A DNA stretch of 13,183 nt from DATDPY01 sp964395765 (GCA_964395765.1 CAYNCU010000119.1:1-13183), one strand, 5' to 3'. Numbered from the stretch's first letter, positions 1 to 7,693 are shown. Made by a program: numbers and translations. Notes: generated by a model not told the origin, from the letters alone.

Positions 1-331
1 CAGGGAATATGCCCTTGATTACTATGATTCTCATAAAAAGGAATTATCAAAATTGACGCTGGAAGATTTTCATCAACATTTTAACGTGACCGATAAAATG
101 TTACAGGCTATGATTGCCCTCGGAATCCGGGATAAAATAGCCTATAATGACCGTGATTTTAATATTTCCAGACCTGAAATAATGAACAGGATTAAAAGTC
201 TTATCGGAAGAAGCCAATGGGGTGATAACGGGTATTATGAAATTGCCAATGATATGAACAATATTTATCAGACGGCAATGAAGCATTTCAATGATGCCGA
301 ACAATTGGCCAGTGCTCAATCATTACCATAA
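1..331 (+). CDS. S41-family C-terminal processing peptidase, C-terminal fragment (5' end outside window)
   Basis: The reading frame is open from base 2 to the TAA at 329-331, giving 109 residues, so the gene starts upstream of the window. The fragment runs from REYALDYYDSHKKEL through LTLEDFHQHFNVTDKML and a central IALGIRDK to LIGRSQWGDNGYYEI near its end. This order matches the helical tail that follows the protease core in Bacteroidota S41 (carboxy-terminal processing) peptidases, where a 'DF..F.V.D..L' segment precedes a 'LKALIARD.WG.NAYY' segment. The PDZ domain and the Ser/Lys catalytic dyad would lie upstream and cannot be seen. Such enzymes are usually exported and degrade periplasmic proteins. 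A TTG at 53 could open a short ORF, but the frame continues upstream without a stop and the family match includes those residues, so I read it as a truncated gene. The family call rests on remembered tail motifs only. Confidence 0.72.
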   Translation, partial: REYALDYYDSHKKELSKLTLEDFHQHFNVTDKMLQAMIALGIRDKIAYNDRDFNISRPEIMNRIKSLIGRSQWGDNGYYEIANDMNNIYQTAMKHFNDAEQLASAQSLP

Positions 332-349
332 TTGAAGAAGATAATGATA

Positions 350-366
350 AGCCGGAAATACCGGCT
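350..366 (+). terminator. Short hairpin after the S41 peptidase gene
   Basis: A perfect 6-bp stem (AGCCGG/CCGGCT) encloses the 5-base loop AAATA, 19 bases after the peptidase stop codon. It is followed by AAATTTG and not by a real T tract, so it is a weak candidate terminator. The bases that overlap its end, 366-373, read TAAATTTG and fit the Bacteroidota -7 promoter consensus TAnnTTTG. I see no TTG -33 element at the right distance, so that may be chance. Confidence 0.3.
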
Positions 367-424
367 AAATTTGTAAGAGACTTTATTATTTAGATTACAA
401 TTTTTTAAGTAAACATCAATTCCC

Positions 425-817
425 ATGGATTTTTTCATTGCCAAAAAAGTTAAAGGCCTTAGTTTTGAAGCCTTGAACGAAAAAGTAAAACAGGAACTTA
501 AAAAAGAAGGTTTCGGTGTTATCACAGAAATTGATATACAAAAAACGCTGAAGGAGAAGATCAACGTGGATTTCAGGAAATACGTGATTCTCGGAGCCTG
601 CAATCCTCATTTTGCTCACCGGGCTCTAATGGCGGAAGATAAGATCGGGGTACTTCTGCCCTGTAATGTCGTGATCCAGGAGACCGGGGAAGAGGATCTC
701 GAAATACTTGTTTTCGATCCTGCTTCATCCATGATGGAGCTGGAAAACCCCGGACTTACGGAACTGGCAGCCGATGTCCGGGAAAAACTTCAGCGGGTTC
801 TGGACAAGCTGACCTGA
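425..817 (+). CDS. DUF302 family protein
   Basis: This is a 130-residue protein with no signal peptide or membrane segment, so it is probably cytoplasmic. The family signature is clear: GACNPHFAHRAL (57-68) followed by GVLLPCNVVI (75-84), with the two conserved cysteines at 59 and 80. A C-terminal FDPASSMM segment (97-104) and an amphipathic helix to the end complete the single domain, and the length is normal for a stand-alone DUF302 protein. The family has no established biochemical role that I can state, and the paired cysteines are suggestive only. ATG 425 is forced: an in-frame TAA lies at 410-412 with no other start codon between. There is no evident Shine-Dalgarno sequence, as is usual in this phylum. 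The gene follows the S41 peptidase by 93 bases, and its stop lies 8 bases from the convergent stop of the CHAD gene. Confidence 0.85.
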   Translation: MDFFIAKKVKGLSFEALNEKVKQELKKEGFGVITEIDIQKTLKEKINVDFRKYVILGACNPHFAHRALMAEDKIGVLLPCNVVIQETGEEDLEILVFDPASSMMELENPGLTELAADVREKLQRVLDKLT

Positions 818-825
818 CACCCCGT

Positions 826-1752
826 TCAGGAAAGGATATAACTGAATTGATTTTTAACCAGATTAACTGCCGAATTTTCAACTGCTAAAAGATTCGCGTG
901 GCTTCTTTCCATCAAGAAACCGTAGCGAGATAATCTTTTCTCGTCCGTAAAATTCATTTCTCTTAGAAATTCCTCAAGGTCGGCGGTAAATACCATCCAA
1001 TCATGCCACAAACCTATTTTATCTTCGATCAGCGTAATCCGATGATGAGTTAGTCTTTTATTGCCGAAATATTTTGAACGAAGGCCCCGGAATTCCAAAC
1101 TATATTTAATATCCTTGATTAATTTTCTGGAGTAATGCAATTGTTCTTTCAGCTTTCCTGCCCTGATAAGTTTTCGTATTTTTAAGAGGCGGGAAATAAT
1201 AAATTTATCAAACTCGGTTACCAGCGTTCTAAGACGTATTCTTTTAAAAATATTAAGAATTATGAATTCAAGTAAGAATAATTCATCATGGGGATAATCT
1301 ATCCAGCACTCTTTGAAATTTTGTTCAGCGTCAATTTCTTTCAGTCCTATCCATTCGGTGAGTTCACTGTAAGTATCATTGATTTCATTTTCAAATCTCA
1401 AGATAATTCCATGATCAATTGCCATTTCCCTCACTTTACCTCCGGCCTTCGTCGTTATTCCGATTTTGGCCTTATTATAGTAGCCGGCAACATCCCAGCC
1501 TGAATGAAATGTTTTCAGGAACTTTTTTATGGTCTTTATTCTTTTGGCCGAAGTCCTGAATTCATGAATGGATAATTCATTATCAGGCATATAGGAAAAG
1601 ATCAGGCTATCGTTGAAAGTATTGAACTGGTTTTTTATAAATAATTCGGCTCTTACATGCAAAAGAATTTTATTTTCCTGTTTTGAGTTTCCGGATCTTT
1701 TCTCTGTGCTTATTGATTTTGCCCTTGATGGCAACAAGATTACTTTTTTCAA
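826..1752 (-). CDS. CHAD-domain protein (polyphosphate-binding helical domain)
   Basis: This is a 308-residue protein, mostly helical and rich in Lys, Arg and His, with no signal peptide. CHAD domains carry conserved His and basic residues on paired helices and have been shown to bind polyphosphate. Three family landmarks are visible: the opening IHEFRTSAKRIK (62-73, compare vHdlRvalRRlR), LHYSRKLIKDIKYSLEF (205-221, compare LHrlRKrlKrlRYalE) and IEDKIGLWHDW (242-252, compare lqd.LG..nD). No CYTH phosphatase domain is attached, so a catalytic role is not indicated. The start is uncertain. ATG 1752 makes the first 83 nt overlap the end of the upstream H1-like gene and adds about 30 residues outside the domain. 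TTG at 1662-1660 (Leu31) lies 7 bases after the upstream stop and would start the protein at the domain itself. Either way the gene is very probably co-transcribed with the lysine-rich gene. Confidence 0.78.
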   Translation of the reverse strand: MKKVILLPSRAKSISTEKRSGNSKQENKILLHVRAELFIKNQFNTFNDSLIFSYMPDNELSIHEFRTSAKRIKTIKKFLKTFHSGWDVAGYYNKAKIGITTKAGGKVREMAIDHGIILRFENEINDTYSELTEWIGLKEIDAEQNFKECWIDYPHDELFLLEFIILNIFKRIRLRTLVTEFDKFIISRLLKIRKLIRAGKLKEQLHYSRKLIKDIKYSLEFRGLRSKYFGNKRLTHHRITLIEDKIGLWHDWMVFTADLEEFLREMNFTDEKRLSRYGFLMERSHANLLAVENSAVNLVKNQFSYILS

Positions 1753-2176
1753 GTTTCAACTCGTCTTTTACCAGCGCCATTTTAGCGCGAAGACGTTGCA
1801 TTTTTTTTCTGGGAGCCGAAGCCAACCTGTTTTTTTCAATATTCCGGCGTATCCGGTTTATCTGTAGCGTTATTTGCTGAATTTTAAACTTGGATAAAAT
1901 GGTTTTTTCAGCAGCTTTTTCAAGTTTCCTGGTTGATTTTTTTATTTTCTGGAGCGTCTTTTTACTCAGGGAAGAAGCCTTCCTTCTCTTTGTGGAAGAT
2001 TTTTTGCCATGGGAAGTAACTTTCTTTTTGGTTTTTCCAGCTAAGCTTGTTTTGACCGGTCTTCCCCGTTTTTTTACCTTATTTTTAGTATTTCTTCCGG
2101 CATTTACTCTTGAGGTGGCAGTTTTTTTACGCTTTAAGCCTTTTACCGCCTTTTTTTTGGATGAAACCCTTGGCAT
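1670..2176 (-). CDS. Lysine-rich histone-H1-like protein with AT-hook and C-terminal helical segment
   Basis: This is a 168-residue, extremely basic protein: about a quarter of residues are Lys and roughly 37% are Lys or Arg by my count. The first 85 residues contain no Asp or Glu at all, and the first acidic residue is Glu86. Residues 35-42 read KKRGRPVK, which contains the RGRP core of an AT-hook (37-40), a minor-groove DNA-binding motif. From about residue 75 the composition changes to a heptad-like pattern of Leu/Ile with Lys, Arg and Glu, probably a coiled coil or long helix. The plan resembles bacterial H1-like nucleoid proteins (Hc1/HctB type or Lys/Ala-rich tails), but I recognise no exact family. 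The likely role is DNA binding or compaction in the cytoplasm. ATG 2176 begins the sequence MPRVSSKKK. A consensus-like promoter sits 55-83 bases upstream (2231-2259). The gene is followed by, and overlaps, the CHAD gene. Ribosomal-protein-like extensions could look similar. Confidence 0.7.
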   Translation of the reverse strand: MPRVSSKKKAVKGLKRKKTATSRVNAGRNTKNKVKKRGRPVKTSLAGKTKKKVTSHGKKSSTKRRKASSLSKKTLQKIKKSTRKLEKAAEKTILSKFKIQQITLQINRIRRNIEKNRLASAPRKKMQRLRAKMALVKDELKLEKSNLVAIKGKINKHREKIRKLKTGK

Positions 2177-2230
2177 ATTACGATAGATTTGATTCTAAAA
2201 ATAAACTATTATTCTTCAAAAGTTTATGTA

Positions 2231-2259
2231 ATTATAAGTTAAGTAAGGCTGAAAGTCAA
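2231..2259 (-). promoter_or_regulatory. Sigma70-consensus-like promoter for the H1-like gene
   Basis: On the minus strand TTGACT (2259-2254) and TATAAT (2236-2231) are separated by exactly 17 bases, close to the E. coli-type -35/-10 consensus. The predicted start of transcription would lie near 2224, giving a leader of about 48 nt before ATG 2176. Bacteroidota primary promoters usually follow TTTG/TAnnTTTG, so a match this close is either chance in AT-rich DNA or a promoter of a different type. It lies in the 93-base gap between the gamma-glutamyltransferase stop and the H1-like start. Confidence 0.4.
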
Positions 2260-2269
2260 TTTTTAACAT

Positions 2270-3961
2270 TCAATATCCTTCAGCCTGTCCATCTTTCCTT
2301 GCTTCGGAAGCACCATAATAAACTTTATTAACAGGATCCCACATTATAGCTTCATATCCGCCGTAACCGCCGACATCCCATGCCACTTTATGTCCCATAA
2401 GTACTAATTTCCTGATGGTTTCATATTTAAAACCGGACTCAAGATATAACGTTCCTCCATCCGTCATTTTCAATCCGGTAGGAGTTGATGAACCCATATG
2501 CTGCATTCTCGGGGCGTCCCCGGCTTCCTGTAAATTCATCCCGAAATCAATATGATTGACAATTACCTGCACCTGACCCTGTGGTTGCATATCACCGCCC
2601 ATTACACCAAAACTCATATAGGGATTTCCATCTTTGGTTATAAAAGCCGGAATAATAGTATGAAAAGGTCTTTTATGAGGCTCATATGAGTTAAAATGTC
2701 CCTGTTCCACATTAAATAACTGGCCCCGGTCCTGAAGTACAAACCCGAGACCGGTTGGTACCATTCCGGAACCCAGGCTCTGGAAATTGCTTTGAATAAG
2801 GGATACCATATTTCCCAGGCTATCCGCCACAGTGAGGTAAATTGTATCGCCGCCACCGGGCATTCCAGCCGGGTAGCTCTTTCCAGCATGATTTATATCA
2901 ATCAGGGCCGCCCTTTTTTTTGCGTATTCCTTTGAAATCAGGCCGGCGACTGGAATTTTATTGAAATCAGGATCGGAATAATATTTTGCCCGGTCCTCAA
3001 AAGCAAGTTTCTTAGCCTCGGTAAAAAGATGCATATATTCCGGGCTGCCGAAACCCATGCTTTTGATATCATATTGTTCGAGGATATTCAGCATTTCCAG
3101 TACCGCTATTCCCTGGCCATTGGGGGGCAATTCCCAAACATCATATCCCCGGTAGTTGGTACTCACCGGATCAACCCATTGTGAAGTGTGATCGGCAAGA
3201 TCTTTGTACGATAAAAATCCGCCGTTATCCTTCATATATTTCGCTATGGTGCGCGCTATATCTCCTTTATAAAATTCGTCCCTTCCCCCCGTAGCGATTT
3301 TTTGAAGTGTGCCGGCCAGGTCGGGGTTTTTAAATATTTCACCTTTTCCCGGGGTCTTACCATCAGGCATATAAGTCTCTTTAAAGCCGGGATATTTTTC
3401 CCGGGAGGGTGCATTCTGGGCCAGATCGAACGCAATTACCTCCGTTACAGGAAAACCCTGCCGCGCATATTGAATGGCAGGTTTCAGAATTTCTGCCATG
3501 GGCAATTTGCCGAATTTATCATGTAGTTGAAACCAGCCATCTACGCAACCGGGTACCGAGACCGGCAGGGGACCTGTTATCGGGATCTGCTCAATGTTAT
3601 TCTTTTGAAAATAATCCGCCGTAAGCGAATAAGGTGAACGACCGCTGCCATTTAATCCGTATAATTTTTTTGTTTTGGCGTCCCATACGATGGCAAACAA
3701 ATCACCTCCTATGCCGCAGAAGTTGGGCTCCATAAGCCCCAGGCAGGCATCCGCTGCTATAGCAGCATCAATTGCATTACCGCCTTTTTTGAGAACGTCA
3801 ATAGCCACCTGGGTAGCCAGCGGGTGACTTGTACAGGCCATCCCGTGTTGTGCAATTACTTCGGAACGGGTTGCAAAATTATACCCGGTTATCCTGTCCT
3901 GGCCAGCCGCGGTATAAATACATAGCCAAAGCGATAAAATTTTAATAAGGCTTTTCATCAT
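2270..3961 (-). CDS. ggt: Gamma-glutamyltransferase (EC 2.3.2.2-type), secreted
   Basis: This is a 563-residue exported Ntn-hydrolase precursor that cleaves gamma-glutamyl bonds, typically of glutathione, in the periplasm or outside the cell. A signal peptide covers residues 1-20 (hydrophobic LIKILSLWLCIYTAAG, cleavage before Gln21). The large-subunit region has PNFCGIGGDLF (79-89), NGSGRSPYS (104-112, with the substrate-carboxylate Arg108) and ELPPNGQG (277-284). Autoprocessing should occur before Thr373 in GGGDTIYLTVAD (369-380), the nucleophile of the small subunit. The small subunit then carries GLGFVLQDRG (404-413), KRPFHTIIPAF (430-440) and VMGGDMQPQGQVQ (453-465). The MGGDMQPQ form is that of the GGT-like/acylase-like branch, and the NN..DDF loop typical of E. 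coli GGT is absent, so the preferred acceptor or substrate could differ. There are two adjacent ATG codons, at 3961 and 3958. The gene is probably monocistronic, with a terminator-like hairpin between it and the upstream gene. Confidence 0.93.
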   Translation of the reverse strand: MMKSLIKILSLWLCIYTAAGQDRITGYNFATRSEVIAQHGMACTSHPLATQVAIDVLKKGGNAIDAAIAADACLGLMEPNFCGIGGDLFAIVWDAKTKKLYGLNGSGRSPYSLTADYFQKNNIEQIPITGPLPVSVPGCVDGWFQLHDKFGKLPMAEILKPAIQYARQGFPVTEVIAFDLAQNAPSREKYPGFKETYMPDGKTPGKGEIFKNPDLAGTLQKIATGGRDEFYKGDIARTIAKYMKDNGGFLSYKDLADHTSQWVDPVSTNYRGYDVWELPPNGQGIAVLEMLNILEQYDIKSMGFGSPEYMHLFTEAKKLAFEDRAKYYSDPDFNKIPVAGLISKEYAKKRAALIDINHAGKSYPAGMPGGGDTIYLTVADSLGNMVSLIQSNFQSLGSGMVPTGLGFVLQDRGQLFNVEQGHFNSYEPHKRPFHTIIPAFITKDGNPYMSFGVMGGDMQPQGQVQVIVNHIDFGMNLQEAGDAPRMQHMGSSTPTGLKMTDGGTLYLESGFKYETIRKLVLMGHKVAWDVGGYGGYEAIMWDPVNKVYYGASEARKDGQAEGY

Positions 3962-4087
3962 GATATTTCTACATGAAAATTATAATGATTTATTGTTCTA
4001 CTTTTCTTATTCTATGAATATACTTTTAAAATTTATTACAAAAAAGGCTGAATCTAATCAGTGCAGGCCAAAGGCGATATTATTTGC

Positions 4088-4124
4088 AAAAAAAGGATTT
4101 TACAACCGATAATTTTGATCCTTT
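4088..4124 (-). terminator. Terminator-like hairpin between the PQQ-propeller lipoprotein and ggt genes
   Basis: Read on the minus strand, AAAGGAT (4124-4118) pairs with ATCCTTT (4098-4092) across a 19-base loop, and the stem runs directly into a run of seven T (4094-4088). It lies about 95 bases downstream of the lipoprotein stop and about 130 bases upstream of the ggt start, which suits an intrinsic terminator separating the two same-strand genes. The stem is short and AT-rich, so confidence is moderate. The rest of the 257-base gap (3962-4218) shows no ORF or RNA gene that I can support. Confidence 0.4.
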
Positions 4125-4218
4125 ATAAAGAACCAGGCAGCATAATATCAATCATCAGGGAAGAAGAAGATTTGACGAATTTTAATTCTCTCAAGGTAAA
4201 AACCGGCATGATTAAATC

Positions 4219-5559
4219 TCAGTGCAGGGCATAAATATACCCATCGGTGCTTCCGAAATAGACTGTTCCATCCTTTATTGCAGGGGTAGATAATATGGCG
4301 CCGAGGGAATATAGTGTATTTACAAATTTCAACATATTCGTATAAGAGGGACCGTTTTTAAAAAACTCGCCTCCCCTCTCATTATTGATAGTGCCGTCAC
4401 CATTTAACAATCCGGACTTATTCTGGAGGGAAGATTCAGTTCTGAATTTCCAGGAAATTTTATTTTTTATTAAATTGATACCGTAAAGCGAACCACTGAA
4501 ATCGCCAACGTATAACATTTTGCCTGCAACAACCGGAGAAGAAAATATATAAGCATCGAGATTAATGTTCATCACAGAATCCATGTTACTGGTTTTTATT
4601 CCGATCAATTGGTGGCTATCGGAAGTACCGTAATAAAGGATGCTATCGGTAATCACCGGCGTATTTATTACCCATGAAAAATTATTGAATTTTTTCCATA
4701 ATAATTCACCAGTTCCGGCATTTAGCGCGTATACATGAGCGTCCCTGCAGCCGAAATATAATATGCCATTCGCAACAACGGGAGATGACTGGATGCCAAC
4801 CTGATTATAATATATTGTATCAATTCCGGTTTTGAATTTCCATATTTCCTTCCCGGTTCCTATATCTACAGCGTGCATCATTGCATCCCAACCACCGAAA
4901 TATACTTTACCCTGCCAGACAGCGGGTGAATTATGAATGACTTCTCCCGTAAAAATATGCCAGCATTCGAGGCCGGTTTTCTCATCCAGACAATAAAAAT
5001 ATCCATTACCGCTTCCATAGAATATTTTATTATCTGCAATCACAGGTGAGGATAGGTACATATCCCATGGATCTGTCATAAGACTGTCCCGGGGTTGTAA
5101 ACCGTGAATTCCGGGGGCGGTGAAACGCCTCTCCTTACCACCATAGAATTTCCAGTTTTCTTTTCCGGTATATGTATTCAACGCGTACAGATATCCGTCG
5201 AAGCTTGTAAAAAAGACTTTATTTTTATCAATTGCGGGGGTAGAGGATACAACTCCCCCGGTCCGGAATTTCCATTTCAATTGCCCTTTATTTTTATCAA
5301 TGACATATAAACAACTGTCATTGGAACCTTCATAGAGGTAATCACCGGCAATTACCGGTGAAGAAAAAATTATACCCCCGGTCTTAAACTGCCACTTTAC
5401 AGCACTCATTTTAACCAGCGGTGAAGTATTTACAATTCCTGAATGCTGTGCATCCGTCTTAAACATGCTGGTAACTTGCGAATGACGGCATCCTGTAAAT
5501 AAGAAAGCCGGCAAAATGAGATAGAGGAATAGCCAAATGTAAAATCCCTGATGTTTCAT
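4219..5559 (-). CDS. PQQ-binding-like beta-propeller repeat lipoprotein
   Basis: This 446-residue protein has a lipoprotein signal: a hydrophobic stretch at 8-22 and the lipobox LFTGC with Cys24. The mature part is a propeller built from repeats of the form SSPV(x5)LYxGSxDGxLYALdxxTGxxxWxFxTG. I count eight blade starts, at the SSP/STP/NSP/NTP triplets near residues 66, 106, 170, 210, 258, 299, 340 and 424. The N-terminal VKWQFKTGG (54-62) supplies the strand that would close the ring with the last blade, which ends at YIYALH. There are inserts of about 25 residues before blade 3 and about 45 residues before blade 8. The repeats are of the BamB/quinoprotein type, but I see no dehydrogenase catalytic residues, so a binding or scaffolding role is more likely than oxidation. 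ATG 5559 is the start. A near-match to the phylum promoter (TTG at 5655-5653, CAGGTTTG at 5636-5629, spacer 16) lies in the divergent 194-base region shared with dacB. Confidence 0.85.
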   Translation of the reverse strand: MKHQGFYIWLFLYLILPAFLFTGCRHSQVTSMFKTDAQHSGIVNTSPLVKMSAVKWQFKTGGIIFSSPVIAGDYLYEGSNDSCLYVIDKNKGQLKWKFRTGGVVSSTPAIDKNKVFFTSFDGYLYALNTYTGKENWKFYGGKERRFTAPGIHGLQPRDSLMTDPWDMYLSSPVIADNKIFYGSGNGYFYCLDEKTGLECWHIFTGEVIHNSPAVWQGKVYFGGWDAMMHAVDIGTGKEIWKFKTGIDTIYYNQVGIQSSPVVANGILYFGCRDAHVYALNAGTGELLWKKFNNFSWVINTPVITDSILYYGTSDSHQLIGIKTSNMDSVMNINLDAYIFSSPVVAGKMLYVGDFSGSLYGINLIKNKISWKFRTESSLQNKSGLLNGDGTINNERGGEFFKNGPSYTNMLKFVNTLYSLGAILSTPAIKDGTVYFGSTDGYIYALH

Positions 5560-5753
5560 AAAAAAGTATTAATCGCTGTTAAAAAATAATTAAGGTCCCG
5601 GATTTGATAGGATTTAACGGATAGAATTCAAACCTGGTTATAATATTCTCCACAATAATTTTAAATGTTGGCAGAAGAGTACAGAACAGCCCGATATTCC
5701 ACTTTCTAATACTTATTTTGATTATTTTCAGGTGTTTTAAATGGTTTTAATTC

Positions 5754-7073
5754 GTGCGTAACTCTTTATTGAATGTTTTATTCTTCGTAGTTGGCGTATC
5801 CATCTACGGATGTTCGTCCTATAACGGGATTGCAGGGAAAGCTTCATTCAACCGTTATATTTCCAAGGATACTGTTCTGGGCAAGGGAACGACAGGGCTG
5901 GAGCTTTTCGATCCTTCCGACGGCAAGGCGCTCACTCGCTTTAATTCGGAACATTATTTCACCCCTGCCTCCAATACAAAATTATTAACTTATTATACGG
6001 GTATAAAAATCCTGGGGGATTCCATTCCGTCCATCCGTTATTGTTACAGAAATGACAGTCTTCTATTTTCGGGCTTAGGCGACCCTACCTTACTGCGGCC
6101 TGACTTTCCTTGTCAACCGGTATTTGATTTTTTGAAAAACTGTAGTGACACGCTTGTTTATATTCCCCTATCTTCCAGGGAAAAAAGATTCGGGCCGGGT
6201 TGGGCATGGGATGATTATCCTTATGATTATTCGGCCGAGAAATCCGCGTTTCCCGTTTTCGGGAACCTGGTTCAAATTAAAACCAATACCGGTGACTCTA
6301 TCCCCGATATTTATCCGTACGAGTTTAAAGATTCAATGAATATTAGTTTTGACACCTTACACCTGCCCACGGATGACAGGGTTATAAGAAATGAATTTTC
6401 AAATAAATTCAATGTTGCGCTTAATCTTGCTGACAGCATGAAAACGGATGTGCCCTTTATTTATCATACCGGCACGGCCCTGGGAATTTTAAGTGATTCT
6501 TTGAATAAGAAAATTTATTACATGGATTCCGCCGGTTACTGCGACTGGAAAATCCTCAAAAGCCTTCCAACCGATAGCGTAATGAAAGTAATGCTGAATA
6601 ATTCGGATAATTTCATCGCTGAACAGATTCTGATTTTATGTTCCGCGCTGCTTAACGATACGATCAGTACCGACTGGGCGATCCGGTATGCGTCCGACAG
6701 TATATTCCCGGGTATGAAAGATAACATGACGTGGGTAGACGGCTCCGGTTTATCAAGATATAATCTCCAGACTCCCGAAAATCTTGTAAAGCTGTTATAC
6801 AGGATTTATAAAGAAATACCGATGAATAAAATCCGGATTTTATTACCCGGATACGGACCGGGTCTGAAAACTTTGAAAAAAGGAGACCCTTCAATATTTA
6901 TTTATGCCAAATCGGGATCTATGACTCATGTTTATAACCTGAGCGGCTTCCTTCTGACACGAAAAGGTAAAATATTGATTTTCAGCCTTATGAACAATAA
7001 CTTTCATGGAAATGTGCCGGAGGCCCGATTGGCATCAGGAAAAATACTGGAATGGATAAGAGAAAAATACTGA
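5754..7073 (+). CDS. dacB: D-alanyl-D-alanine carboxypeptidase/endopeptidase, PBP4 (S13) family lipoprotein
   Basis: This is a 439-residue penicillin-binding protein of the S13 family, which trims or cleaves D-Ala peptide bonds in peptidoglycan in the periplasm. All three active-site motifs are present: SNTK (S73-K76) in FTPASNTKLL, SDN (284-286) in NNSDNFIAE, and KSG (386-388) in AKSGSM, a Ser variant of the usual KTG. Family landmarks GLGDPTL (107-113) and WVDGSGLSRYN (327-337) are also clear. The protein is slightly shorter than E. coli PBP4 (477 aa). The N-terminus LLNVLFFVVGVSIYGC has a lipobox-like IYGC with Cys20, so it is probably a lipoprotein, though Tyr at -2 is atypical. GTG 5754 is the start: the in-frame TAA at 5748-5750 is immediately upstream and no ATG lies near. 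The last 22 bases overlap cutC. Activity as a carboxypeptidase versus an endopeptidase cannot be decided here. Confidence 0.9.
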   Translation: MRNSLLNVLFFVVGVSIYGCSSYNGIAGKASFNRYISKDTVLGKGTTGLELFDPSDGKALTRFNSEHYFTPASNTKLLTYYTGIKILGDSIPSIRYCYRNDSLLFSGLGDPTLLRPDFPCQPVFDFLKNCSDTLVYIPLSSREKRFGPGWAWDDYPYDYSAEKSAFPVFGNLVQIKTNTGDSIPDIYPYEFKDSMNISFDTLHLPTDDRVIRNEFSNKFNVALNLADSMKTDVPFIYHTGTALGILSDSLNKKIYYMDSAGYCDWKILKSLPTDSVMKVMLNNSDNFIAEQILILCSALLNDTISTDWAIRYASDSIFPGMKDNMTWVDGSGLSRYNLQTPENLVKLLYRIYKEIPMNKIRILLPGYGPGLKTLKKGDPSIFIYAKSGSMTHVYNLSGFLLTRKGKILIFSLMNNNFHGNVPEARLASGKILEWIREKY

Positions 7074-7693
7074 AAGAAGCCTGCGTGGAAAATTCCCGGG
7101 AAGCGGTTGTGGCGGAAGAAAATGGAGCCGATCGTATAGAATTATGCAGTGACCTTCATGTGGGAGGAATAACCCCGCCTCATGACATGATTGAAGCGAC
7201 TGTTAATAAACTCCGGATCCCTGTGATGGTGATGGTCCGTCCCCGGGGCGGGAATTTTGTATATGATTCCAATGAGTTGAAAAGCATAAAGGAAAGTATT
7301 GACTTTTGTAAAAATCTTAACGTCAAAGGGGTCGTGTTCGGTTTTTTAACACATGATGACCAGGTTGATATTGAACTAACCCAGGAGCTTACTTCCTTTG
7401 CCTCCCCCCTTGAAGTTACTTTTCATAAAGCGATCGACGCAAGCCCGGACCCGGTAGCAGCAGTAAGAAATCTTTGCAGGATCCCGGGTATCAGTCGCGT
7501 GCTGACTTCCGGAGGTTGTTCAACGGCAATGGAAGGAAGTAAGACAATCAACCATATGATTGAAGCGGCAGGATCAGAGATTGAAATTATCGCGGCGGGC
7601 AAAATCACCAACAAAAATATTCGGGAAATTATCCAGGTCATCTCGGCAAAGGAATTTCACGGCCGTAAGATTGTCGGAGATCTATCAAAGTAA
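7052..7693 (+). CDS. cutC: CutC-family protein (TIM barrel)
   Basis: This 213-residue cytoplasmic protein carries the full run of CutC motifs: NGADRIELC (24-32), GGITP (38-42), VRPRGGNFVY (62-71), VFGFLT (95-100), TFHKAID (123-129), RVLTSGG (149-155), AGKI (182-185) and EFHG (201-204). The family was named for copper homeostasis in E. coli. That role is disputed, the fold is a TIM barrel, and no metal ligands are obvious to me, so the true reaction is uncertain. E. coli CutC is about 248 residues; this one stops soon after the last barrel strand, so the C-terminal extension is missing while the barrel looks complete. ATG 7052 lies inside the end of dacB (22-nt overlap). It is preferred because residues 6-12 align with the first strand of the family, whereas the next candidate, GTG 7085, would remove that strand. 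The overlap implies one transcript with dacB. Confidence 0.9.
   Translation: MDKRKILKEACVENSREAVVAEENGADRIELCSDLHVGGITPPHDMIEATVNKLRIPVMVMVRPRGGNFVYDSNELKSIKESIDFCKNLNVKGVVFGFLTHDDQVDIELTQELTSFASPLEVTFHKAIDASPDPVAAVRNLCRIPGISRVLTSGGCSTAMEGSKTINHMIEAAGSEIEIIAAGKITNKNIREIIQVISAKEFHGRKIVGDLSK

Noticed and set aside
813..830. Hairpin CCTGA/TCAGG covering the two convergent stop codons of the DUF302 and CHAD genes.
   Set aside because: A 5-bp stem with an 8-base loop and no T tract is expected by chance, so I do not call it a terminator.
1890..2186. A 98-codon plus-strand frame rich in Phe, Leu and Val that looks like a membrane protein.
   Set aside because: It is the antisense of the lysine-rich gene: AAA/AAG lysine codons read backwards become TTT/CTT, giving artificial Phe/Leu. 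It has no family match or start signal.
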